Assembly (NCBI GenBank): GCA_963812255.1
Contig: CAWEUM010000003.1
Location: 806,001-870,000 of the forward strand
Direction: 5' to 3'
DNA length: 64,000 nt
Source of the DNA: DATJGR01 sp963812255
GTDB lineage: Bacteria; Pseudomonadota; Gammaproteobacteria; Pseudomonadales; Azotimanducaceae
The translations under genes were made by a program, and so were the position numbers. Under the pieces are notes generated by a model. That model saw nothing but the letters and a program-made list of their open reading frames with translations, made no database searches and had not been told where the DNA came from. This document shows, in pieces, positions 44,456 through 54,474 of the stretch (its first letter is position 1; the number at the start of each line of letters is the position of its first letter).

Positions 44456-47400
44456 TCATTTGATCGCGCCGAATCTGTAGTCGACGGATATCCCCATTGA
44501 CTGCGGGTTGGTGTTCGCGCCGGAACGTCGGAAGTTGAGGTCTTCCGTGGAGCCGTAGTGGTCGACCTGGCGGACGCCAATCTCATCGAACACGTTGTTG
44601 ACAAATCCGGCCACGGTCCAAGCGGTACTCGGCGAGACCCACGTCGCCCGTACGTCGGTGCGCTGATACGACGGCGCCGCATCTTCGTTGGATTCGAACG
44701 CCGAGAAGTACACCTTGTCGATCCAGCTCCAGTTCACGAGGAACGTCACTGCGCCTTTATCGCCCAGTTGCCAGTTGTACTGCGCATAGACGCCGCCTTT
44801 CATCTCCGGCACCTGCAGCATCTGTTTACCCTTCAGGTCGATCGGTACATTGAGGGGGTCGAACAATGACGGCGGCCGGTTCGGATCGTTGGGATCGTTG
44901 ACGGTGAAGTTGTCGGTGTACTCGCTGTGGGTATAGCTGAAGTTGGCACCCAGTGTGATGCTGTCGGTGATCAACCAATCGAGGTCGGTATCCCAGCCGA
45001 TGATCTGCGCCGTCGGGACGGAGAATACGCTGGTTGAGGTGTTGAGCGGATTGAACAGCGACGGACCGGTTCCGAATGTCTCAACGTTCTTGTAGTCATA
45101 CAGGTAGACAGCACTGTTGAGCTGCATGGTGCCGTCGCGCAACGTCCCTTTGTAGCCCAGCTCGTACGAGATCAGGCTCTCGGTCTTGAAAGCCCTGTTC
45201 GCGCTGAAGAAAACCAGGTTGAACCCGCCGGCACGTGAGCCTTTGGTCGCCGACAGGTAGATCAGGTCGTTGTCGGTGGGTGTCCAGTCGAGGTTGACAC
45301 GCCAGGTGATGTCATCGTCCTTGCGCTCTTCCTGCCGCCACAAGCTGAGACTGGCGGGCACACCCACCGGCAGAAGGCGTTGCGGATTGAGGATCGTACC
45401 GTCCGCCCCGAGATACCCGAACGCCTGGTTCACGGCAGCAAGAGACGAAGTACCCCCAGTAGGCGCGAATCCCAATGTCGCGATCTGATCCTCAGCGTAG
45501 AACCAGAGGTTTTCCTCTCCGGTCAATTGGTCGCGCGCCCAGCGTGCTCCCAATGTCAACGCGAAGTGTTCATTGAACGTGTACACACCCTGCGTGTAGG
45601 CCGCGTACGAATTTCGTTCGGAACGCGTCTGGTACTGCTCGTTGTTGGCGGACGTGAACGGATTCTGGTGCACGACATGTCCATTCGTGTTGCCTTGCCA
45701 ACTGCCGTAGCAATAGGTCGACTTGGACGACCTCGAACAACCCCGGTATGCAATTGAACGGGGCCTGCCCACCGTTTACCGCAATCGTCCCGTATTGCTT
45801 CGCCGTGAACAGCGTCATCTGGGGCAATGAATCCATGAACGCAAGACCCGGAGAGATGGCTCCGTAGGGAACGGGGTTCGCGGCCGTACCGAACGCCGGA
45901 TTCGCGTAACGCGACGAGCAGGGTTGGTTCAGCACGCAGTTGCTGTCGTAGAAATCCCCGCGCTGGGTGATCTTGGAATCGTAGTAGAACAACCCCGTCG
46001 TCAGCGAAAAGTTGTCCGAGATATCGGTGAACGCCTGCAATTCATGCGAGACGTACTCCGCCTCCTGACTGACATAGAACTGGTTGTCGAATATCGTATT
46101 GTTGGTCAGATCGGTATCGGTATTGCGATCGTAGAAGAACGACGAGTAGCCGAAGATGTACTTCAACGTCGTGCCGTCGCTGACCTGCCAGGACATCTCC
46201 GACGTGCCGGCGTGCTGGTCGAACCCTTCGTTCTGCAGACCGTTCGTGGCGGTCACGATGTCGGTACCTTTCAGGTTGTCGAAACCCAATACGCGCAGCT
46301 TTGAAGGATCGGAGCCGTACGCGAAGTTCGGGTGGGTGATCGTGCCGGTACCCGTTGCCGAATCAACACCCGCCACCGCGCGTTGCGCCGTTACAGTCGA
46401 TCCATCCGTAGGGTTCTTAAACGTGAACGTCGGCAGTCCGCTCACCATACATCCCACGCCATTGCGGATACCCGGGTGTCGCGACGGTCGCGGTTCGAGT
46501 AAATTGGTCGGGGCAGGCGGTGGCCGGGTTTACAGCCCGATAGCCGAATGCGTACGTGGACGTATCGCGCGCATTCTTGCTGGAATCGCCGTTCTCGGAG
46601 AACGTGATGATACCGGCCGCATCCGCGCCACCCATCCGGCGCCGCGAACTCCGCTCATTGCCGCGAATGTACCAACTGAATTCATCGCTCGGCGTCCACA
46701 AGAACGCGAGCGAATAGTTCTCGTCGCCCACACTGTCTGCCGCCTGGTTGCCGGACAGATCTTTGACTTCGACCGTCGCGCTTACGCTTCGTGCCCGTCA
46801 CGCGTGCGTCCAGAATGCCCGGAATGATCGGCCCGGACAGCATCCCGTATTCTTCTTGCAGGCCGTTGTCGCCGGTGATGACCTTGGCTTCGCCTTCGAA
46901 CTCGTCCGTCGGCTTCTTGTTGATGAAGTTCACCGCACCACCAATCGCATTGCGGCCGTACAACGTGCCCTGCGGACCGCGCAACACTTCGACCCGTTCG
47001 ATATCGAACAAGCCGCCTTCGCTCGAGGCGATACCGAAGTCTTCCGAGTACACACCGTTTGCGTACGTCGCAATGCCGGGGTCCCCGCCGAGGTTGCGGA
47101 AGTTCCGGCCGATACCGCGAATCGCCATGTCATATGGCTGAATGACCGCGGCAGGAATCAGGTTCTGCAGGTCTTCCGCGTTGCGGATACCAAAGTCTTC
47201 GAGCATCTGGCCGGTGAAGGCCGTGATCGAGATGGACGTGTCACTGATGCTCGCCTCTTTACGTTCGGCGGTGACCACCACCTCTTCGATCTGACGCTTC
47301 GCAGCGGGTGACGCAGTTGTCGCTGCGGCTTCCTCCGCAGATACCGATTGCGCCATGAACGCAGCCGCGAAAAGCACCGGCACGCTGTAGGCACATGACC

Positions 47401-47500
47401 GAACCAATCCACGGAACCAAGATGAAAAATCAGAAACTGTTACGCGACTACGACCAGCATCGGCGCACGCGCCGACGCGCTCCCTTGAGCGGATTGCCAT
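44456..47500 (-). pseudogene. TonB-dependent receptor copy A, frameshifted
   Basis: A paralogue of the intact receptor at 47978-51058, read in four pieces. Compared with copy B there is one extra base near 46770-46780, a 38-base shortfall near 46445-46490, and a 5-base shortfall near 45710-45770; each breaks the frame. The net change is 42 bases, so the last piece returns to the frame of the first, but stops intervene (for example at 46682). Start ATG 47500 with GGGGAG upstream, signal region, IEEVVVTAER TonB box, plug and C-terminal GAIK end are all recognisable. Promoter and leader hairpin are still intact. The two large indels fall in loop-encoding regions, so they look genuine; the single extra base could be a sequencing error. 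Confidence 0.85.
46588..47392. repeat. Near-identical tract shared with receptor copy B (50153-50956)
   Basis: By direct reading the 805 bases match 50153-50956 except for two small clusters: the extra base near 46775 and GTTG/GTCAT-type changes near 46875. The tract covers the end of the signal, the plug and the first strands. Outside it the two copies differ at many positions. Confidence 0.8.
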
Positions 47501-47564
47501 GCGATTGAACTCCCCGTTTGAATGGACCCCACCTATAAACTGCCAAACTGCCGAAACAGGCGGC

Positions 47565-47589
47565 CGAAGCAACCTTCAGAGGCTCTTCG
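47565..47589 (-). promoter_or_regulatory. Leader hairpin of receptor copy A
   Basis: CGAAG and CTTCG arms with inner GCC/GGT pairing, beginning seven bases after the -10 box and so at the predicted transcript start. It corresponds to the hairpins at 51112 and 54444. Confidence 0.55.
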
Positions 47590-47596
47590 TGCGACG

Positions 47597-47625
47597 TTTA
47601 TATGCGGCGCCCAGCGCAATGTCAA
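47597..47625 (-). promoter_or_regulatory. Sigma70-type promoter of receptor copy A
   Basis: On the minus strand TTGACA (47620-47625), 17 bases, TATAAA (47597-47602): consensus -35, near-consensus -10 and ideal spacing. The leader to ATG 47500 is about 90 bases. Confidence 0.8.
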
Positions 47626-47629
47626 CGCA

Positions 47630-47725
47630 CCCCACGGGTGTTGGAAGCGAATCGGCATGGAACAAACCGGCCAATCGCTCGGTCATCGAGCGCAGTTGCT
47701 CCGCGTGGACGATCGTCACCGAGTA
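47630..47725 (-). pseudogene. Remnant of the cobT 3' end at the A/B receptor junction
   Basis: The minus strand encodes a stretch like VTIVHAEQLRSMTERLAG and then LFHADSLP, aligning with the CobT C terminus (VTITDAEQL..MTEQLAALFDVDSRP). The DNA also aligns closely (GTTGCTCCGCGT then GATCGTCACC). It sits just upstream of the copy A promoter, as the real cobT end does for copy C, so it was carried along in the duplication. Confidence 0.65.
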
Positions 47726-47824
47726 GACAGGATCGGACTCATCGGCCGATCGCCCAACACTCCTATGAAGGCGCGAATCCCTCCTTTCGGGCGACATCGG
47801 ATCAGGTCGTTTTCATCCAAAAGC

Positions 47825-47902
47825 GCGCCAAGTTCACGGAGTTGGCTCGCAGGCTGAGTGGCGCGCTGGTCCGAGATCCGGCGCCTCACCGTCGTGAGTT
47901 GA
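47825..47902 (+). pseudogene. Remnant of the ABM monooxygenase 3' end at the A/B receptor junction
   Basis: The bases up to the TGA at 47900-47902 align with the last codons of the monooxygenase at 44110-44394 (GAGATCC, GCGCCTCAC, GTCGTG, GTTGACGTCCAAC in both). The following terminator is almost identical too. The upstream part is increasingly diverged and has small insertions. Confidence 0.6.
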
Positions 47903-47910
47903 CGTCCAAC

Positions 47911-47938
47911 AAAAAAGAAGGGGGGCATTGAGCCCCCC
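47911..47938 (-). terminator. Rho-independent terminator of receptor copy B
   Basis: GGGGGGC/GCCCCCC (47920-47926 and 47932-47938) with loop ATTGA, followed on the minus strand by a T6 tract. It duplicates the terminator at 44402. Confidence 0.85.
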
Positions 47939-47977
47939 GTTCAAACCGACACATTCAAATCGACAATCAGGTCGTCG

Positions 47978-50900
47978 TTATTTGATCGCGCCAAACCGGT
48001 AGTCCACCGAAACACCGAGCTGCTGTGGAATCGTGTTCGCACCGGAGCGGCGGAAGTTCACGTCCTCGGTCGAGCCGTAGTGGTCCACTTGCCGCACACC
48101 GATTTCGTCGAACACGTTGTTGACAAATCCGGCCACAGTCCAAGCGGTACTCGGCGAGACCCACGTCGCTCTCAGGTCGGTGCGTTGATACGACGGCGAC
48201 GCATCTTCGCTGGATTCGAACGCCGAGAAGTACACCTTGTCGATCCAGCTCCAGTTCACGAGGAACGTCACTGCGCCTTTATCGCCCAGTTGCCAGTTGT
48301 ACTGCGCGTACACGCCGCCCTTCATTTCGGGCACCTGCAGCATCTGTTTGCCGTCCAGATCGATCGGGATGGCCGCAGGGTTGAATAGCGACGGCGGCCG
48401 GTTCGGATCATTGGGATCGTTGACGGTGAAGTTGTCGGTGTACTCGCTGTGCGTATAGCTGAAGTTGGCACCCAGTGTGATGTTGTCTGTAATCAGCCAG
48501 TCGAGGTCGGTATCCCACCCGACGATCCGGGCAGACGGCACGGAAAACACGCTGGTCGAGGTATTGGCCGGGTTTGTCAGGGACGGGCCTGTACCGAACG
48601 TCTCGACGTTCTTGTAGTCGTACAGGTAGACCGCAGTGTTGAGCTGCATGGTGCCGTCGAGCAACGTGCCCTTGTAGCCCAGTTCATACGAGATCAGGCT
48701 CTCCGTCTTGAATGCCCGCTCCGCGCTGAAAAACACGAGGTTGAAGCCGCCCGCGCGCGAACCCTTGGTGGCCGACAGATAGATCAGGCTGTTGTCGGTG
48801 GGTGTCCAGTCGAGGTTGACGCGCCACGTGATGTCGTCGTCCTTACGCTCTTCCTGGCGCCAGAGGCTGATGCTGCCCGGTATGCCGTTCACCAGCAGCC
48901 GCTGCGGATTCAGAATCGTGCCGTCGGCACCGAGATAGCCGAGTGCCTGGTTCACGGCCGCCAGCGACGAAGTGCCGCCCGCAGCAGTGAACCCCAAACC
49001 GGCGGCGATGTCTTCGTTGTAGTAGCCGAGATTCTCCTCGCCGGTCAATTGATCGCGGGCCCAGCGTACGCCCAATGTCAACGCGAAGTGTTCATTAAAC
49101 GTGTACACGCCCTGCGTATAGGCCGCGTACGAATTTCGCTCCGAACGCGTCTGGTACTGCAGATCCGTTGCCGAGACAAACGGGTTCTGGTGCGCCACAT
49201 GGCTATTGGTCCACCCCTGCCAACTGCCGAAACAGAATGTCGATTTCTCGACTTCGAACGCACCGGTCGCTACCGGGCAATAGAACGGTGCCTGACCACC
49301 GTTCACGGCGATCGTGCCGTACTGTTTCGCGGTGAACAGGCCGACCTGCGGCGTAAAGTCCAGGAACGCAAGACCCGGAGAGATCGCCCCGTAGGGAATG
49401 GGGCTCGCGGCGGTACCGAACGCCGGATTGGCGTAACGCGACGAGCACGGTTGATTCAACACGCAGTTGCTGTCGTAGAAATCACCGCGCTGAGTGATCT
49501 TGGAATCGTAATAGAACAACCCCGTCGTCAGCGAGAGGCTGTCCGAGATGTCGGTGAACGCCTGCAATTCGTGCGAGACGTACTCCGCCTCCTGACTGAC
49601 ATAGAACTGGTTGTCGAACAGCGTGCTGTTGGTCAGGTCGACATCGGTGTTGCGATCGTAGAAGAACGACGAATAGCCGAAGATGTACTTCAACGTGACC
49701 GCATCGTTCACCTGCCACGTCATCTCCGACGTGCCGGCGTGCTGGTCGAACCCTTCGTTCTGCAGGCCGTTCGTGGTGGTCACGAGGTCGGTACCTTTCA
49801 GGTTGTCGAACCCGAGCACCCGCAATTGCGACGGGTTGGCACCGTAGGCATAGTTGGGGTGGGTCGTCGTGCCGCTGCCGGTCGCGGCATCTACCCCCGG
49901 CACCACGCGTTGCGCGGTCACGGCGGATCCGTCGAGCGGATTGGTGAATTCGAAGGTCGGCCGGCCACTGACCATGCAGCCCACGCCGCCGGGTGCGCCC
50001 GGGGTCCCCAGAAAGCCCGGTGTGCCGGTTCTGATACCGGGTACCTGGACGACCGCGGTCCGGGTGAACAGATCGGGACACGGTATCGCCGGATCCACCG
50101 CACGGTAGCCAAACACGTAGGTGTCCGTGTCGCGGGCATTTTTCGCCGTGCTGCCGTTCTCGGAGAACGTGATGATACCGGCCGCATCCGCGCCACCCAT
50201 CCGGCGCCGCGAACTCCGCTCATTGCCGCGAATGTACCAACTGAATTCATCGCTCGGCGTCCACAAGAACGCGAGCGAATAGTTCTCGTCGCCCACACTG
50301 TCTGCCGCCTGGTTGCCGGACAGATCTTTGATCGAACCGTCGCGCTTACGCTTCGTGCCCGTCACGCGTGCGTCCAGAATGCCCGGAATGATCGGCCCGG
50401 ACAGCATCCCGTATTCTTCTTGCAGGCCGTCATCGCCGGTGATGACCTTGGCTTCGCCTTCGAACTCGTCCGTCGGCTTCTTGTTGATGAAGTTCACCGC
50501 ACCACCAATCGCATTGCGGCCGTACAACGTGCCCTGCGGACCGCGCAACACTTCGACCCGTTCGATATCGAACAAGCCGCCTTCGCTCGAGGCGATACCG
50601 AAGTCTTCCGAGTACACACCGTTTGCGTACGTCGCAATGCCGGGGTCCCCGCCGAGGTTGCGGAAGTTCCGGCCGATACCGCGAATCGCCATGTCATATG
50701 GCTGAATGACCGCGGCAGGAATCAGGTTCTGCAGGTCTTCCGCGTTGCGGATACCAAAGTCTTCGAGCATCTGGCCGGTGAAGGCCGTGATCGAGATGGA
50801 CGTGTCACTGATGCTCGCCTCTTTACGTTCGGCGGTGACCACCACCTCTTCGATCTGACGCTTCGCAGCGGGTGACGCAGTTGTCGCTGCGGCTTCCTCC

Positions 50901-51058
50901 GCAGATACCGATTGCGCCATGAACGCAGCCGCGAAAAGCACCGGCACGCTGTAGGCGCATGGCCGGAACCCGCGGAACCAGGATGAAAAGCTACCAGAAA
51001 CGCGACTACGACCCGCATCGGCGTATACGCCAACGCGCTCCACTGAGCGGACTACCAT
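47978..51058 (-). CDS. TonB-dependent outer-membrane receptor, copy B
   Basis: A 1,026-residue TonB-dependent receptor. ATG 51058 follows GGGGAGATC; the frame extends further upstream only through the leader. A long signal region (hydrophobic about residues 38-52, cleavage after VSA) precedes the TonB box IEEVVVTAER, the plug with GPQGTLYGRNAIGG, and a full barrel ending VDYRFGAIK. It is intact, unlike copy A. The same promoter type and leader hairpin as copies A and C lie upstream. The ligand is unknown. Confidence 0.92.
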   Translation of the reverse strand: MVVRSVERVGVYADAGRSRVSGSFSSWFRGFRPCAYSVPVLFAAAFMAQSVSAEEAAATTASPAAKRQIEEVVVTAERKEASISDTSISITAFTGQMLEDFGIRNAEDLQNLIPAAVIQPYDMAIRGIGRNFRNLGGDPGIATYANGVYSEDFGIASSEGGLFDIERVEVLRGPQGTLYGRNAIGGAVNFINKKPTDEFEGEAKVITGDDGLQEEYGMLSGPIIPGILDARVTGTKRKRDGSIKDLSGNQAADSVGDENYSLAFLWTPSDEFSWYIRGNERSSRRRMGGADAAGIITFSENGSTAKNARDTDTYVFGYRAVDPAIPCPDLFTRTAVVQVPGIRTGTPGFLGTPGAPGGVGCMVSGRPTFEFTNPLDGSAVTAQRVVPGVDAATGSGTTTHPNYAYGANPSQLRVLGFDNLKGTDLVTTTNGLQNEGFDQHAGTSEMTWQVNDAVTLKYIFGYSSFFYDRNTDVDLTNSTLFDNQFYVSQEAEYVSHELQAFTDISDSLSLTTGLFYYDSKITQRGDFYDSNCVLNQPCSSRYANPAFGTAASPIPYGAISPGLAFLDFTPQVGLFTAKQYGTIAVNGGQAPFYCPVATGAFEVEKSTFCFGSWQGWTNSHVAHQNPFVSATDLQYQTRSERNSYAAYTQGVYTFNEHFALTLGVRWARDQLTGEENLGYYNEDIAAGLGFTAAGGTSSLAAVNQALGYLGADGTILNPQRLLVNGIPGSISLWRQEERKDDDITWRVNLDWTPTDNSLIYLSATKGSRAGGFNLVFFSAERAFKTESLISYELGYKGTLLDGTMQLNTAVYLYDYKNVETFGTGPSLTNPANTSTSVFSVPSARIVGWDTDLDWLITDNITLGANFSYTHSEYTDNFTVNDPNDPNRPPSLFNPAAIPIDLDGKQMLQVPEMKGGVYAQYNWQLGDKGAVTFLVNWSWIDKVYFSAFESSEDASPSYQRTDLRATWVSPSTAWTVAGFVNNVFDEIGVRQVDHYGSTEDVNFRRSGANTIPQQLGVSVDYRFGAIK

Positions 51059-51111
51059 GCGATTGATCTCCCCTAACAATAGACTCCACTCGAAACGCCG
51101 ATACTGACATC

Positions 51112-51135
51112 CGAAGAACCCTCCCAAGCTCTTCG
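51112..51135 (-). promoter_or_regulatory. Leader hairpin of receptor copy B
   Basis: CGAAGAGCTTGGG and GGGTTCTTCG form a stem with G-T wobbles, at the predicted transcript start. Where it differs from copy C (GGG for AAG) pairing is kept as G-T. Confidence 0.65.
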
Positions 51136-51142
51136 TCCGGCG

Positions 51143-51171
51143 GTTATATGCCCCGACTAGGACAAAGTCAA
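51143..51171 (-). promoter_or_regulatory. Sigma70-type promoter of receptor copy B
   Basis: On the minus strand TTGACT (51166-51171), 17 bases, TATAAC (51143-51148), the same geometry as the promoters of copies A and C. The spacer shares the TTGTCCTAG stretch with copy C. Confidence 0.78.
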
Positions 51172-51310
51172 CGCCCGCGCCCGAATCGAACATCGAACGA
51201 CGCTGACAACCTAGATCGAAGGCGGCCGATCGGCGCGTCGGCGGTTCGCGCCGCCCAACAAAACAGGAAGGGGGTGGTGCTCCGTCGAACTTTGAATCAC
51301 CGATCGTTTG

Positions 51311-54300
51311 TTACTTGAAGGCGCCAAACTTGTAGAGCACTTCCAAACCAAACGTTCGCGGATTCGTCAACGTGCCGCCGCGGATGAAGTCCTGCGACTC
51401 GTCGCCCGCTTCGATCTGGCGAATTCCGATCTCGTCGAACACGTTGTTGCAAAATGCGGCAACGGTCCAAGCGGAGTCCGATGACAGCCACGTGATGCGC
51501 CCATCCACCCGGTTGTAGTGCGGCGCTTCATCGGTCGGCTGTTCGAATACATTGAAGAAGACCTTGTCGATGTAAGAATAGTCCACCAGGAACGTCACCG
51601 TTCCGCTATCGCCCGGGACCGGCCACGCGTATTGCGCGTAAGCGTCCGCCTTGTATTCCGGTACGCGCAACATCTGATTGCCCTTGATGTTAAACGGCGT
51701 ATCCACAGGATCGAATAAGGACCCTGGCCGTTTCGCGTTGTACAGATCTACCATCTCGAAGTTTTTGGTGTACTCACTGTGAGTGAAACTAACCGTCGCG
51801 CCCAAGGTGATTCGTTGGTTGACCAACCACAGTACGTCGGCATCGAAGCCGATCAGTTCCGCCGCGGGGACGGCGAACACGCTCACGGAGTCGCCGCCTA
51901 GCGCCGATGGACTCGCTCCGAATGTATGCACATGCTTGTAGTCGTAGTAATACAGCGCCGAGTTGACCTGCATCGTTCCGTCGAGAAGCTCACCTTTGTA
52001 ACCCAACTCGTAGGCAACGAGGTTCTCGGGTTGGTATTTTGCGTTCTGGCTGAAGAACACCAGATTGAACCCCCCCGCCCGCACACCACTGGTAATCGAA
52101 AAATAGAACAGGTCTTTGTCGTTCGGTGTCCAGTCGATGTTGAAGCGGCCGGTTACCGCATCGTCCTTGCGATACAGCTGACGCCACAACGATTCGGTGA
52201 CCGGCAGGCCGGCGGTTCGGAGATTGTTGTAATCGAGCACCTGCCCGTCCGGTGTCAGCGCACCGATTGCAACATTCATCGCAGTCAGAGTCGCCGGCGT
52301 CAGGTTGCCGCCCTCGCCACCCAGGTTTTCGACGTACGTGTAGAGGTTCTCCTCACCATGCAACTGGTCTCTCGCCCATCGCGCGCCCAGCGTCAACGCG
52401 AAGTGCTCGTTGAACGTGTACACGCTCTGGGAATACACGGCGAACGCTTCGCGTTCACTGCGCGTCTGATACTCGAGGTTGGTACCAGTCGTCACAGGGC
52501 CATGTGCTACGCGGTCGCCGTTGTCCGCGCTCCACTGTCCGCTGCAAAACCGGAACGGATTGTTGTTGAATGGCACCGAGGCACAGAATGCGGCTGTCAG
52601 CGGATTGAGCCCCGATGGCACGCCGGACCGTGCAGCAAGCCCGGATTGTTTGGCAGTGAACAGGTCGACTTTGGGTAGCAACGGTATGAACGCGGCGAGC
52701 GGCTGTTCCGCAGCAGCTATCGGTGCCGCATCCGCGTAGTCGAAATCCTCGTTGAACTTACTGCTGCCGTTCGAGTTGTAGAAATCACCGCGCTGCGTGA
52801 TCGCGGCTTTGTAGTAAAACAGGCCGCTGGTGGTCGTGAGCTTATCGGTCCAGTCCGTGAAGAACTGCAATTCGTGCGAAACGTACTCTGTTTCCTGGCT
52901 AACGTAGAACTGTCTGTCGCCGGAGAATCGATCCGGTCCCGTGCTGAATGTATTGGTGTTGCTCGATAACTCGGTGTCCGATGTGCGGTCATAGAAATAG
53001 TCGGTGTAGCCGAAGATATACTTGATGGAAAGCTGGTCGTTGATGGTCCAGCGTATGTCGGTCGAGTTTGCCTGCTGGTCGAAGTACTCATCCTGATGGC
53101 CGCTGGTGTCCGTCGCCACGTCATGACCTTCGATACTACCGAGACCCAGCATGTGCTGGCGCGACAGGTCGGTTCCGAACGCTTGGTTGTTGATCTGATT
53201 TGCGCCGACGAGGCCGAAGTCGACGCCTGGCGTCACGCGTTGTGCAGTCACCGGTGCGCCGGTCAGCGGGTCGGCGAACGTATAGACGGCCGTTCCACCC
53301 GGCTGAAAGGCATTGTTGGCGGTGGCCGCCGTCACCACACAGTCCGGTGTGGTTCTGTCCACGAGCGACGCACAAGGCGTGCTGACGTCCACGCGTCGAT
53401 AGCCCATCGCGAACGACGAGGTGTTTCGAGGATTGCCAGTCACCGGATCGGGGGTGCCGCCGTTCTCGGTCAAGTTGACGATCGGCGCAGCGTCCGCACC
53501 GCCCATTCGGCGGCGATAGCTGCGCTCGTTGCCGCGCGTGTTGAATTCGAAGTTTTCTGTTGGCGTCCAACGCAAAGACAACGCGTAGTTTTCGTCGCCA
53601 TAGTTATCCGGATTTTGGTTGCCCGACTTATCGTCGATGTAGCCGTCCCGGGTTCGCTTTGTGCCGGTCAGCCGCGCGGCCAGGACGTTGTCGATGAGCG
53701 GCCCGGACAGCACTCCGTACTCTTCGATCAATCCATAATTTCCCGCGACCACGCGCGCTTCGCCTTCGAATTCGTTCGTCGGCAACTTGTTGATGAAGTT
53801 CACGGCGCCGCCGATCGCGTTGCGGCCATACAACGTGCCCTGGGGTCCACGTAGTACTTCGATTCGTTCGATGTCGAATAACCCACCTTCTGTGGAGGCG
53901 ATACCGAAGTCTTCGGAATACACGCCGTTCAGATACGTCGCGATGCCTGGGTCACCACCGAGCGATCGAAAGTTCCTGCCAACGCCGCGAATCGCCATGT
54001 CATACGGTTCGATGACCGCTGCGGGAATGAATTTCTGCAGGTCTTCCTGATTGCGGATGCCGAACCCTTCGAGCATTTCACCAGTGAACGCCGTGATCGA
54101 AATGGAGGTGTCGCTGACAGTGGATTCCTTACGCTCGGCGGTCACCACCACCTCTTCGATCTGGCGCTTCGCGGCAGGCGACACAGTCGTCGCCTGGGAT
54201 GCATCAGCCGCCGAAACCGATTGCGTCGCGAACGCGGCATAGAGAAACATCGGCGCGCAATATGCGCACGACGAGAACAATGCGCGGCGCCAACGCCTGC

Positions 54301-54391
54301 TAGACAACAACCGAACGAGACGGATTGGGTTTAACCCGCTACGGCCAGCATCGACCCATGGTCCCGCGCGCCAACGTAAGCGGCTTGCCAT
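51311..54391 (-). CDS. TonB-dependent outer-membrane receptor, copy C
   Basis: A 1,026-residue TonB-dependent receptor, the same length as copy B but clearly more diverged than A is from B. Start ATG 54391 follows GGGGGGAGA. It has a signal region (hydrophobic about residues 42-60, cleavage after VSA), TonB box IEEVVVTAER, plug with GPQGTLYGRNAIGG, and a barrel ending LEVLYKFGAFK. Its promoter overlaps the cobT stop, so it can be transcribed independently or by read-through from cobS-cobT. The shared promoter type suggests co-regulation of the array, while barrel divergence suggests different ligands. Confidence 0.92.
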   Translation of the reverse strand: MASRLRWRAGPWVDAGRSGLNPIRLVRLLSSRRWRRALFSSCAYCAPMFLYAAFATQSVSAADASQATTVSPAAKRQIEEVVVTAERKESTVSDTSISITAFTGEMLEGFGIRNQEDLQKFIPAAVIEPYDMAIRGVGRNFRSLGGDPGIATYLNGVYSEDFGIASTEGGLFDIERIEVLRGPQGTLYGRNAIGGAVNFINKLPTNEFEGEARVVAGNYGLIEEYGVLSGPLIDNVLAARLTGTKRTRDGYIDDKSGNQNPDNYGDENYALSLRWTPTENFEFNTRGNERSYRRRMGGADAAPIVNLTENGGTPDPVTGNPRNTSSFAMGYRRVDVSTPCASLVDRTTPDCVVTAATANNAFQPGGTAVYTFADPLTGAPVTAQRVTPGVDFGLVGANQINNQAFGTDLSRQHMLGLGSIEGHDVATDTSGHQDEYFDQQANSTDIRWTINDQLSIKYIFGYTDYFYDRTSDTELSSNTNTFSTGPDRFSGDRQFYVSQETEYVSHELQFFTDWTDKLTTTSGLFYYKAAITQRGDFYNSNGSSKFNEDFDYADAAPIAAAEQPLAAFIPLLPKVDLFTAKQSGLAARSGVPSGLNPLTAAFCASVPFNNNPFRFCSGQWSADNGDRVAHGPVTTGTNLEYQTRSEREAFAVYSQSVYTFNEHFALTLGARWARDQLHGEENLYTYVENLGGEGGNLTPATLTAMNVAIGALTPDGQVLDYNNLRTAGLPVTESLWRQLYRKDDAVTGRFNIDWTPNDKDLFYFSITSGVRAGGFNLVFFSQNAKYQPENLVAYELGYKGELLDGTMQVNSALYYYDYKHVHTFGASPSALGGDSVSVFAVPAAELIGFDADVLWLVNQRITLGATVSFTHSEYTKNFEMVDLYNAKRPGSLFDPVDTPFNIKGNQMLRVPEYKADAYAQYAWPVPGDSGTVTFLVDYSYIDKVFFNVFEQPTDEAPHYNRVDGRITWLSSDSAWTVAAFCNNVFDEIGIRQIEAGDESQDFIRGGTLTNPRTFGLEVLYKFGAFK

Positions 54392-54443
54392 GCGCGTCTC
54401 CCCCCGTTCGAACACCGCGTCCTGTGCTCCCGACACAGACGGC

Positions 54444-54467
54444 CGAAGAACCTTCCCAAGCTCTTCG
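54444..54467 (-). promoter_or_regulatory. Leader hairpin of receptor copy C
   Basis: CGAAGAGCTTGGG and AAGGTTCTTCG form a stem (CGAAGA/TCTTCG plus G-T, C-G, T-G, T-A) starting at the predicted +1, seven bases after the -10 box. A 5'-terminal stem-loop can protect an mRNA from decay. Confidence 0.65.
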
Positions 54468-54474
54468 TCCGCCG

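Noticed and set aside
48449..50875. An 808-residue open frame opposite receptor copy B
   Set aside because: It mirrors the receptor codons in the high-GC reverse frame, has no recognisable domain, and a matching short shadow occurs opposite copy A.
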